8,676 nucleotides of DNA from an uncultured bacterium (GTDB lineage Bacteria > Patescibacteria > JAEDAM01 > Absconditabacterales > Absconditicoccaceae). The stretch covers positions 1 through 8,676 of the forward strand of contig CALFEN010000301.1 in assembly GCA_937950065.1 (NCBI GenBank), written 5' to 3'. This document shows positions 1 to 8,441 of this stretch, in pieces. Made by a program: the position numbers and the translations under genes. Within the stretch, counting starts at the first letter, position 1; each line of letters begins with the position of its first letter. Under the pieces are notes generated by a model, which was given only the letters and a program-made list of their open reading frames with translations, had not been told where the DNA came from and ran no database searches.

Positions 1-110
1 GTAGTCTCTTTTGAGATACTTTGTGATATCGCAGAACTACTTGAATCTTTAGCAAATATCATACTCAATCACAGTATACTTGCTAAAAGAACGATTAAAA
101 TTTTTTTCAT
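1..110 (-). CDS. Exported protein of unknown function, N-terminal fragment (runs off left edge)
   Basis: Only the first 36 codons are present; the gene continues beyond base 1. Read on the minus strand from the ATG at 110-108, it begins M-K-K-I-L-I-V-L-L-A-S-I-L-G-L-S-M-I-F-A, a textbook Sec signal peptide: two lysines, a hydrophobic core, and cleavage likely after Ala20 (I-F-A then K-D). Residue 13 is a TGA codon in the hydrophobic core, read here as glycine. The mature start is serine-rich (D-S-S-S-S-A). The start is supported by a good minus-strand promoter about 32 bases upstream and by the same AAAACAAAATG-type, Shine-Dalgarno-free context as the other genes. It is transcribed divergently from the small exported protein at 308. 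No domain can be assigned from so short a piece, so the function is unknown. Confidence 0.8.
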
Positions 111-149
111 TTTGTTTTTATTTATAAAATAAATTTTTTATGTAATAAT

Positions 150-177
150 ATTGTAAGAAAAAATCATAAAAAGTCAA
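150..177 (-). promoter_or_regulatory. Promoter of the divergent exported-protein gene
   Basis: On the minus strand, TTGACT (177-172) is followed after 16 bases by TACAAT (155-150). The expected transcript start lies about 30 bases before the ATG at 110. The 16-base spacing matches the other promoters called here. This is a motif match only. Confidence 0.6.
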
Positions 178-190
178 CACTTTTTTATAA

Positions 191-203
191 TATACACTTA
201 AAA
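191..203 (+). repeat. Upstream element copy 1 (TATACACTTAAAA)
   Basis: This 13-base sequence recurs exactly at 797-809. This copy starts 117 bases before the ATG at 308; the other starts 118 bases before the ATG at 915. Both lie upstream of the predicted -35 boxes (63 and 57 bases). It could be a regulator site shared by two exported-protein genes, or a relic of duplication of the upstream region. In AT-rich DNA chance is not excluded. Confidence 0.45.
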
Positions 204-253
204 CTCTTATAAAATAAAGAGAAAGTCGTCTATAAATTAATAATTTTTTACAC

Positions 254-281
254 TTGATTTATAAATTTTTTTATCTAATAT
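254..281 (+). promoter_or_regulatory. Promoter of the small exported-protein gene
   Basis: TTGATT (254-259), a 16-base spacer with a T-tract, and TAATAT (276-281) align with the promoter of the next gene at 854-881. An overlapping perfect TATAAT at 279-284 would give a 19-base spacer, so the exact -10 is uncertain. The leader to the ATG at 308 would be about 18-20 bases. Confidence 0.5.
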
Positions 282-307
282 AATAGATATTTATTTCTTA
301 AACTTAT

Positions 308-646
308 ATGATGAAAAAAATTTATATAACTATTATATCTATATTATGTCTTATCAATTTTTCAAGTGCTTGCATGGTTTCCCCTCCAAATATAAGCAAT
401 TATTGTGAGACAAATTGTGATAAATATGAAACTGCACAAAAAAAGATTCAGAAATTCATAAATTATTTTGATGAAAAATTTTGGAATGATACAGATAAAT
501 ATAAGAATCTTCAAAAAATACTTTTGGAAAATCTCCTAAAAGTTGAAGATAAATTAAGTTCTGAAGGGAAACTAAATTCACTTACCAAATTTAAAATAGA
601 GTACCTCAAAAATTTCTTAAAACATGATCCTAATAGTAAATGTTAA
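308..646 (+). CDS. Small exported cysteine-containing protein of unknown function
   Basis: A 112-residue protein that needs no recoded TGA and ends in TAA. It has a clear N-terminal export signal: Met-Met-Lys-Lys, then a hydrophobic stretch to about residue 19, then S-S-A-C with Cys22. Cys22 could be the lipid-modified cysteine of a lipoprotein, although the -3 residue is Ser rather than the usual Leu, so a plain Sec cleavage is equally possible. The mature part has further cysteines at 33, 37 and 112 (C-x3-C near its start), then lysine-rich amphipathic helices to the end. It contains only one glycine. ATG ATG at 308/311 offers two starts one codon apart. The gene is probably transcribed alone from the promoter at 254-281, because 268 AT-rich bases separate it from the next gene. 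I recognise no family. Confidence 0.75.
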   Translation: MMKKIYITIISILCLINFSSACMVSPPNISNYCETNCDKYETAQKKIQKFINYFDEKFWNDTDKYKNLQKILLENLLKVEDKLSSEGKLNSLTKFKIEYLKNFLKHDPNSKC

Positions 647-796
647 CCATTTAAAAAAATAAATTGCTTTCATCAAAACATTTTTTACAATACATAAACT
701 TAATTTTTTATTCTCTAAAAATTATATTTTTCTAAATAAATTATTCTTTGTATATAATAAAAATAATAAATCTTTATTATCAAAATTGTCAAATAG

Positions 797-809
797 TATA
801 CACTTAAAA
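797..809 (+). repeat. Upstream element copy 2 (TATACACTTAAAA)
   Basis: Exact 13-base copy of the element at 191-203, here 118 bases before the ATG at 915. It sits in the 268-base gap between the two exported-protein genes. Apart from this element and the promoter at 854-881, I see no gene and no convincing terminator hairpin in that gap. Confidence 0.45.
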
Positions 810-853
810 ATTCAAAATAACAATTTTAAACGCATTTTTTGAGTTATTTTAGA

Positions 854-881
854 TTGACTTTAAATTTTTTTTTTTTATACT
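854..881 (+). promoter_or_regulatory. Promoter of the LamG/PsbP-like exported-protein gene, with a T12 tract in the spacer
   Basis: TTGACT (854-859), a 16-base spacer, and TATACT (876-881) lie about 26 bases before the expected start of transcription-to-ATG leader ends at 915. Twelve of the sixteen spacer bases are an unbroken run of T (865-876, the last T being the first base of the -10). Homopolymer slippage here would change the -35/-10 spacing directly. Confidence 0.6.
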
Positions 882-914
882 TTAAAAGATTATTTATTCT
901 TTAAAAACAAAACG

Positions 915-3900
915 ATGAAATTATTTAAAAAAATTTTTGCACTATTAACATTAATGGTGACTTTTGTCTCTGCTGAATTTAGTACTTACGAAGAGGCCTT
1001 TACTGCACTAAACTCCAAATGAGATGAAATCGTAGAAAATCTAAATAAATGAGTTTACGAAATATGAAGAGCTGAAACTATACTCAAAACAGCATATGAT
1101 AAATGATGATATTCCGAATTCGAAGATTATTGAATAGAGGCAATATATGAAAAAATAAAAACAAAACTTGGGAAATTAGAGACAGGAAGAAATACTATAG
1201 ATCAAAAATATGCTGCTTTGTATAGCGGATTGCAGGTAACAGATAAATCATATTATACTATAGCCAACGATGAAGCCCACAAACAGCTAAAAGAAACATA
1301 TCAAGAAGTCATAAAAAAATATCCTTATTTTTCATGAGCATTGACTGTCTATTACAAAAAACTTGATAATGATCTGGATTACGCCACTGCAATATGATGA
1401 AAAGCTCCTGAATACACCACAGGAGATACAGATACACAAACTACAGACAGTTGAACAGGCACAAACCTAGAAAGAGCACAGATTAAATGAGATAATGTAT
1501 TGTTACAACTTGATAAAGATTGAGATTACAAACAGGCAAAGTACAATTTGAGAGAAGCATTTACCATAGTCAGGGCTGATGTTGATATGAAACAACAGTT
1601 TGAAGATGAATATTACAAATACAAAAGGAAATTAGATGTGTTTTTGGAACTTACAGGCAGTTTTGATTCCAAAGCAAAACAGGTTTTCTATAAAGTCAGC
1701 ATCTGAAAACTTACCAAACAATGATGAGTACAAGAACTAAAAACTTTGTACACTGATTTTCTATCTGGATATTCACAGTTCCCAAAAACATGTGAAAGAA
1801 TATACTCTCAATATTCTATCAAACTCCAAAATCTTAATATCACTGATAGTACAGCAGCCGATGTTTCTATGCAAAACAAACTTGATAATACTGCTTTAAA
1901 CTTTTTTGTAGCATTAAATAAGAAATATAAAAAATCTCCTGTAAGATACAAAAATGTATTAAACAATCTTGTATCCAAGTTAAGTGCAGAAAAATATAAA
2001 TCATCAAATCCTATACAATATATAGTACAAAGATTCAAGACAGAATCAAAATACAGCGACAATTACAAACAATATATAAGTAACGGATTAAAATGATACT
2101 TTTCTTTAAACTGATGAACAAAGAATAAAGCTGGATGATATTACAAAATGAAAGTAAACAACATACAGTATGCTAGCGGTGTAATATCAAAATGACTAAT
2201 ATTATCTGGCATAAATTCTGGTCTAAAAATATATAAAGGTATTTCCGAATCAAAAAACGAATATTACTCATGACCAATGTATTCTGAAGACACTTCCAGT
2301 TCAAGTAGCTCTTCAACAAACGGCATGAAAAGTAGAGTTTCCAATTCATTATCATGATATACTATATATTACAACAAACCATATAATATAAGTATAAAAC
2401 ATCCCAAAGACTGGTTAAACGCTACTAAATATGAAGAATCATTATATACTTGAGCTGGAAGTCTTTTGTATGCTGCTGTTAGACTAAAACAATGACAAAC
2501 TGAAGAAGGGTTTCGAAAAAATTATATAGAACTTTCTCTTTCCGCTCTGGATCTTTCATCACAAAGTAGTATGACTTTAGATGAATACGAAAAACTATTT
2601 GAGGACTATATAAAAAATGGTAAAAAATGAGAAATATTATCAACAGACAAAATAACTATTGATGGTCAAGCCGCTAATAAAATAAAATATAATTTTTCAG
2701 ATGCTTGAACTTGATTGCAGTGAATTCAAGCACAGGTAATCAAAAATGATAAAGTTTATGTAATTACATTTGTTACTTTTTCAAAATATTGAGATAGTTT
2801 TTCTTCTCAAATTGATCAAGTACTAAACAGTTTTAAATTTGATACTCAATCAAGTACAAGTGATGACACTATCATTACCGATGAGAACATGAGCGTAGAA
2901 AAAACTGTCAAAGACACTACATATTATAATGAAGAATATAAATTATCATTTACTCACCCTGACGACTGGTTGGTATGAGCTTCAGAATCCGAAGAACAGG
3001 CCACCTCCAATGCAAGTAAAGAATTTTATACTGTAGCAAAGATAGATCCTTCTATATCAGAAGAAGACATGAGAAACAATTATATAAGTCTACATGCTTT
3101 AGTAATGGAAGATAAATATTGACTTGATATGGAATCATACAAAGAACAGTTTGAGACAAGTGTAAAAGACATACTAAAATGAGAAGTGGTGGAAAGCAAA
3201 ATGTTAACTGTTGATGGACTAACAGGTTTTAAAATAGTGTATACTTATTCTTCTTCAAAAGGGTATAACTACAAAGCAGCAGATTTCCGGACAATAAATG
3301 ACTGAAAAATATTTATTCTTTCTTTCATCACAGTGCCTCAATGATATGATAATTTTAGTACAAAAATAGATGAAGTTATCAACTCTTTAAAATTTGATAA
3401 TCATTCATGAGCAACCGTACAATCTCTAAAAATAATGGAAGAAGCTGCTACTACAGAAACCACTGCAACTGAAGCTTCCACAGGAGACGCCTTAAGTTGA
3501 GATGCGTTGACATGAACAACAACTACATGAGATACGGTAAATTTTGATAAATCCGCAAGTATATCATTATGATTTTGGATGAATATATCAGATTTATCTA
3601 CAGGCAACAAAATATTGACTGTTCACAAATGAACAAACGCTACAGAAGTATTTACTTTATTTTTAAATACAGATGGCACTTTGAGTATAAATATGGATGA
3701 TGCATCACATTCCAGTATAAAATGAACTACAGTTATACAACCTAATACATGGTATCATATATGACTTATATATGATCCAGAAGAAAACCTCATCAAAGTT
3801 TATATAAATGGAGCAAATGACATATATTCTGTAATAGCCGATCTCAATATAGATAACCCTATAATAAGTATGTGAAATTACTTTGAATGAGCAACAGAAT

Positions 3901-3992
3901 CTTTAAATACAACATTAAACATAGACGAAGTATATTTTTATACTTCTGCTATAGACGTAGATACTCTACAAATGATTTACAGAAAAAAATAA
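915..3992 (+). CDS. Exported multidomain protein: helical region, two PsbP-like domains, C-terminal LamG domain
   Basis: 1025 residues with TGA read as glycine (about 44 TGA, against about 25 GGN codons); there is no in-frame TAA or TAG before the final TAA. Residues 1-20 form a signal peptide with V-S-A before Glu21. Residues 21-450 are mostly helical, Lys/Glu/Tyr-rich, with a Thr/Gly linker near 168-182 and seven consecutive serines at 461-467. Residues 482-643 and 670-828 are a tandem repeat resembling PsbP/Mog1-like domains: each opens with Y-Y-N, then H-P-x-D-W-L, and closes with I-D-x-V-x-N-S-x-K-F-D. A Thr/Ala/Ser-rich linker (about 840-872) leads to a LamG/concanavalin A-like domain at about 874-1025 (S-I-S-L-G-F-W-M-N; N-T-W-Y-H-I-G-L-I-Y-D; N-I-D-E-V-Y-F-Y). 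Inferred role: cell-surface or periplasmic binding, possibly of glycans or another cell. No catalytic motif, LPXTG anchor or C-terminal membrane anchor is seen. The CheR-like gene follows after 4 bases. Confidence 0.85.
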
Positions 3993-3996
3993 ACTT

Positions 3997-4731
3997 ATGC
4001 GTTTTGACATCTGTACCGCCTGTCAAAAAGTTTGACACAAACATTTAGATGAAAGCTATTTGGATATGATCAAATCTAAATACGGTCGTAGGCTTATAAC
4101 TCTTGATGAATATACAGATGATATAGCAAATCATTTTACATCATTTTTTAGAAAGAAAACCCTTTTGGAGCAAGCTTTTTCTCAAGAGTTTATTTCAACT
4201 CAATTTGGTAATAAAAAGATAGAAATTTTATCTGTTTGATGTTCATATGGACAGGAGGTATATGTTATAGCTCATTACTTAAGCAAATTTTTAAGAAATT
4301 ATAATATTTTGGGAATAGATTTTAGTAAAAAATGTATAAATCATGCAAAAAGATGAATTTTTAGATGAGAATCCCACGACAAAGAAAAAACAATAAAAAC
4401 ATTTAAAGACTTCTTTTGAGATAATGTAATTTTTGATTCACAAAATTCTACTATTGAATTTAGAGATCATATAAAATCAAAAATCTGTTTTGATACTCAA
4501 GATGCTATAGTATTCAATCCAAAACTTGAAGACAAATTTGATATTATTATCTGTTATAATATGGTTTTACACTTAACCCCTCAAAGTGCAAAAAACGTAT
4601 CCGACAACATATACTCCTATGCAAAAAAATGATCTGTAATATTAGTAGACCATTGACCGCTTTTCCAAAAAACTTTATGATTAAAATACAAAAACTATAG
4701 AGATATTGCATTCCTTGAGAAAAATATTTAA
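3997..4731 (+). CDS. CheR-like SAM-dependent methyltransferase
   Basis: 244 residues with eight TGA-glycines. The order of motifs follows the CheR family: S-F-F-R at 49-52 (CheR has T/E-F-F-R), the SAM loop G-C-S-Y-G-Q-E-V-Y at 81-89 (CheR: G-C-S-x-G-E-E-P-Y), G-I-D ending in Asp108 as the probable ribose-binding acid, and C-Y-N-M-V-L-H-L from Cys186 where CheR usually has C-R-N-V-L-I-Y-F. CheR proteins transfer methyl groups from SAM to chemoreceptor glutamates; whether this one does is unknown, since no receptor is visible and the Arg of C-R-N is replaced by Tyr. The N-terminus is shorter than in typical CheR (about 270-290 residues) and carries C-T-A-C (6-9) plus His14 and His16, a possible metal site. 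The ATG lies 4 bases behind the upstream stop and has no Shine-Dalgarno sequence, so co-transcription with the LamG protein gene is likely. No strong terminator follows. Confidence 0.75.
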
Positions 4732-4772
4732 ACTTATCAAAAAATTTTTACTTATTTTTCTTGAAATCAAAT

Positions 4773-4800
4773 TTGACACAGAAAATTTTTTGTATATAAT
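4773..4800 (+). promoter_or_regulatory. Consensus promoter of the kinase/regulator operon
   Basis: TTGACA (4773-4778), a 16-base spacer, and TATAAT (4795-4800) are both perfect consensus hexamers. The predicted leader is about 20 bases of A/T to the ATG at 4829. This separates the signalling operon from the CheR-like gene, which ends at 4731. Confidence 0.75.
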
Positions 4801-4828
4801 TAATATAATTTATATATAAATATTTTTG

Positions 4829-7800
4829 ATGAAAACATTAAACTATATCTATAGAAACAAGTCTAGTCTAACCGATTTTATAAATGAAAACCAACTAAAA
4901 GACATATGAGATAATTTTATCATACAAATTTTTTCCGGAGATATAGATAAAAACAAAATAACATCAATAACAAATGAAATTAAAGAAATTATTCCAAATG
5001 CAAAAATAGTATGATGCACAACATCATGAGAGATTATGAATTGATCTATTTTTGAAAGTGAAGTCGTTATATCTTTTAGCGTATTTGATAAGACAAAGAT
5101 AAAAACGTTCTTTATCAAATGAGAAGATATGAATGAAGATGAGATAGGAGATGTCCTTGTAAACAAATATATTTCTTCCAATGACAAAGTACTATTTCTC
5201 TATACAGACTGACTCAAGACAATGAGTGAAAAAATCTTACAAAAAATACAAGAGAGGTATCCTTATTTGATATTAACTTGAGCTAAAGCTTGAGATAACA
5301 AAAATTTTTCAGAAACATATATTTTTAATCAAAGTGAAATAACCTCTTATTGATTGGTATGATTTTTGCTTTCATGAGACTCTCTCATAGTAAATAATGA
5401 TTATATATTTGGATGGGCTACTATATGAAAATATATGAAGATCACAAAGGCTGAAAAGAATAAAATATATGAAATAGACTGACAACCAGTCATAGATATA
5501 TATTCCAAATATCTTGGTGAGGAAATTGCTGCAAAACTTCCTAGCAGCGGAAATCAATTCCCTTTGATACTAGAAAGAGATGGCATCAAAATAGCTCGTG
5601 ATATTATAAGTATAATGTCTGATAATTCAATAGTCGTAGCCGGAGACGTCAGAGTTTGAGATGAAGTAAGATTTGGATGCGGAGATAAAAATAAAATATG
5701 GCAGAGAGATTTCAAACTTGTTAATAGATTTAAAGAACATCCTATAGAAAGCGTTTTCATATATTCTTGCTATGCCAGAAAAAATTTCTTATGAGATGAT
5801 ATATCAAGAGAAACTAATATGTGGAAAGATTTTCCTTCAAGCGTTGGTTTTTTCACATATTGAGAGTATTTTCATACTATGGAAAATTCAAACCAGTTGC
5901 TAAACGAGACTATGTCTGTACTAACATTATCCGAATCAAAAGATAGTATAAATAAAAATATTAAATTAAGCCCTGATGTTAAAAGTATGACCAAAGAAGA
6001 TTTGGCGTTTTATGCAGTACTTCATCTATCCAAAGAAACAAATAATGAACTTTATAAAATAAATAAATGACTTGAAGAGATTCTTTCCGAAAAGATTGAA
6101 GAAATAGAGAAAACAAAATTTGAAAATCTAAAAGCGTATGAAAAATTTATTGAGGACATGTCAGAATGAGTAGTAATAACCGATGAAAACAAAAAAATAA
6201 TATATTTTAATAAACAGTTTAGAAAACTTGTGTGATATGAGAGTAATGAATTAAATGGAGGAAATTTTTTTGGAATTATAGACGCCCAGACAATAGAATA
6301 TCTCAAAAATAGTAAATACAATGAAAATAAAATAGAAGATGGTGTTTATTTCACTAATCTTTATGCCAAAGATCAAGAAAAGATTCCTGTCAATATCATA
6401 TGGAAAAGCTTCTTGAATGAATCTAGGATTGCTATAATCAAAGACCTTAGGGAAGTAGAAGAACTCAGAATCAAAAACAAACAACTTGAGCAGTCAGAAA
6501 CAAGATACCGTGCTGTAGTCGAAGACCAAACAGAACTCATATGCCGCTATAGTAACGACGGCACTATCACTTTTGTAAACCAGATGTTTTGTAGTTATTT
6601 TGGAGGGCAGTGCGTAAGCAAAATATGAAAAAACTTTTTTGATTTGACTACTAAATTTGGCATCGATAACTTATATGATATGAGTAAATCTCTTACCCTC
6701 AAAAATCCTGTAAAAACAATTAATTCTACATGAATTTTTGAGAATGAAACTTCACACTGGTTTGAATGGACAATCCGTGCTATTTTCGACAAAAAACATA
6801 AACTCATTGAATATCAGGCAGTATGAAGAGACATTAGCGAAATGATTTATATGGAAGAAAAAGTCAAACAAACAAAAAATGAATATTTTGAGATGTACAA
6901 GACTATTATAGATAATATGTCAGAAATAGTCTGGATAGGAGATAACAGAAAAAGAACTATCTATGCAAATCCCAAATATCTAGAACTTACTTGATACACA
7001 TTGGAAGAGATAAGAGGAAAAGACGTTTATGATCTCTGGTCAGATGAAACAAAAAATAACGTTAAAAATTCAAACCGAAATGTATCTTTTGATAAAATGT
7101 ACAAATGAGAATGAATAATCGTTACAAAAGAATGAGAGATAATCCCAGTACTTATGGACAAAAAACCTTTTGTAGATGGAGGGATGGTAATTATAATGAC
7201 TGACCTCAGGGAAATAAAGAGAATCCAAGAAAGAGCAAACCAACTTGAACAGATGAATAAAATAAAAGATGAATTTATCTCTGTAGCCTCTCACGAGTTA
7301 AGAACTCCAATGACATCTATCAAATGATATATTTCAATGCTTTTGGAAGGGGACTTTTGAGAGATAAATGATGAAATCAGAAACATATTAAGTCTGGTTC
7401 ACAAGAGTACAGCAAGACAAATTGATCTTATCAACGATATGCTAGATATAGCCAAACTTGAATCATGAAATGTTGTTTTAAATTATGAAAATTTTATACT
7501 CAAGGAAATAGTCGATGAAATCACTAATGAATACAAAAATATAGCAAAAACCAATTGAATAGATTTATGATTTGAGAATAATCTAGAAGATCTAAAAGTA
7601 AAAGCAGACAAAAACAAACTCAGACAAGTCATTATAAATCTGGTATGAAACGCTTTAAAGTTTACCCCTAAATGATGAAGAGTATTGATAAAGACATCAC
7701 TAAAAAATAAAGAATATGCTCTTGTAGAAGTAATAGACACATGAGTCGGTATAGAAGAAAAGGATTTTGACAAGGTATTTTGAAAATTCCAGCAGGTACA

Positions 7801-7951
7801 AAATTCTCTCAATAGAAATCATTCTGGAACTTGACTTGGTGTCCCTATATCAAAAAACCTTATAGAAAAAATGTGATGAGAATTGAAACTCAAAAGTGAA
7901 ATATGAAAATGATCTGATTTCTATTTTACAATACCTTTAGCAATAGACTAA
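4829..7951 (+). CDS. FIST-PAS-PAS-PAS hybrid sensor: soluble histidine kinase
   Basis: 1040 residues, about 41 TGA-glycines, no membrane segment, so probably cytoplasmic. Residues about 28-350 are FIST_N plus FIST_C: G-C-T-T-S-G-E at 62-68, then L-F-L-Y-T-D-G-L, T-G-A-K-A-G-D, a Y-S-C-Y-A-R segment and G-F-F-T-Y-G-E ending near 346. A charged coiled linker leads to PAS1 (about 436-545), PAS2 (about 557-672) and PAS3 (about 684-797), each joined by short helices. HisKA follows with S-H-E-L-R-T-P and phospho-acceptor His822. The HATPase_c domain has an N box with Asn937 and Asn941, D-T-G-V-G-I from Asp970, and G-T-G-L-G at 1000-1004. FIST domains are proposed small-ligand sensors (amino acids and similar), and PAS domains often bind cofactors or ligands; the actual ligand is unknown here. 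TGA encodes glycines of all the ATP-binding boxes. The response regulator starts 24 bases downstream and is the likely partner. Confidence 0.92.
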
Positions 7952-7975
7952 TTTATATAATAAAATATTTAAAAA

Positions 7976-8410
7976 ATGCTTGAACCAAAAAAATTTAAAA
8001 TCCTTATAGTAGAAGACGATATAGCGTTATCTGAAATGTATAAAATGAAATTTACAAAAGAATGATTTGAAGCAGAAGTCGCAGAAAATGGTTTTAATGC
8101 CATTGTAAAACTTCAACAATTTCAACCCGACGCTATATTATTAGATATAATGATGCCTGACATGGATTGATTTGAAGCACTTAGAGTGATCAGAGAACAA
8201 ACATCTATGAATACCAAAATTATAATGTTTACAAACCTTGATAAAAAAGAGGATATTGATAAAGCACTAAATTCTGGTGCTGACGACTATGTAATCAAGG
8301 CAAATATCACTCCAAAAGAAATCGTAGAAAAAGTTCTTGGATTGCTGCAATCATGAAAAAGACAGGTAAGATGTCCTCATTGCGGTACAATCTTTAGTAT
8401 AGATGATTAA
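7976..8410 (+). CDS. Response regulator: receiver domain with a C-terminal CPHC zinc-ribbon-like tail
   Basis: 144 residues. The receiver domain fills about residues 7-125 and has the full active site: Asp14-Asp15, phospho-acceptor Asp57, Thr86 and Lys108. The M-P-D-M-D-G loop after Asp57 has its glycine (65) written TGA. There is no DNA-binding or enzymatic output domain. Instead the last 16 residues, after a short basic linker (K-R-Q-V-R), are C-P-H-C-G-T-I-F-S-I-D-D with Cys133 and Cys136. This resembles the first half of a rubredoxin-knuckle or MJ0042-type zinc ribbon; one C-x2-C pair would need a partner chain or another protein to complete a zinc site. It probably receives phosphate from the kinase whose stop is 24 bases upstream and acts through protein-protein contact. 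The start is fixed by AAAAAATG and by the domain starting at residue 7. Confidence 0.9.
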
Positions 8411-8441
8411 AAAATTTATTTATTAAATATTTATCCAAAAA

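Noticed and set aside
778..796. Minus-strand TTGACA near 787-792 as a promoter in the gap before 915
   Set aside because: The matching -10 (TTTATT) is weak, and no minus-strand gene lies downstream; the plus-strand gene 308-646 occupies that direction.
1746..2096. Separate 116-codon plus-strand gene
   Set aside because: It is in frame with the 915-3992 gene and is only a stretch between two TGA codons. The same holds for pieces at 5879-6070 and 6413-6628 inside the kinase gene.
3997..4731. Calling the methyltransferase a confirmed chemotaxis CheR
   Set aside because: Family-level motifs are present, but C-R-N is changed and there are no chemotaxis partners nearby, so only a CheR-like call is justified.
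4732..4772. Intrinsic terminator after the CheR-like gene (AAAAAATTTTT)
   Set aside because: Only a short A/T palindrome without a stable GC stem. The same applies to the A/T palindromes at 647-670 and 8411-8441.
4849..7812. Several minus-strand open frames of 60-110 codons opposite the kinase gene (also at 1808-2062, 2173-2355 and 3401-3610)
   Set aside because: They are shadows of well-supported plus-strand genes, have no recognisable domain, promoter or start context, and their apparent ends depend on reading TGA as stop.
915..7951. Series of broken genes (pseudogenes) interrupted by many TGA stops
   Set aside because: Only TGA interrupts, never TAA or TAG; the frame never shifts over more than 1000 codons, and TGA falls on conserved glycines. 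The genes are intact under table 25.
7956..7961. TATAAT between kinase and response regulator as a separate promoter
   Set aside because: There is no -35 box at 15-19 bases; A/T-only sequence makes such matches common, and the 24-base gap fits an operon.
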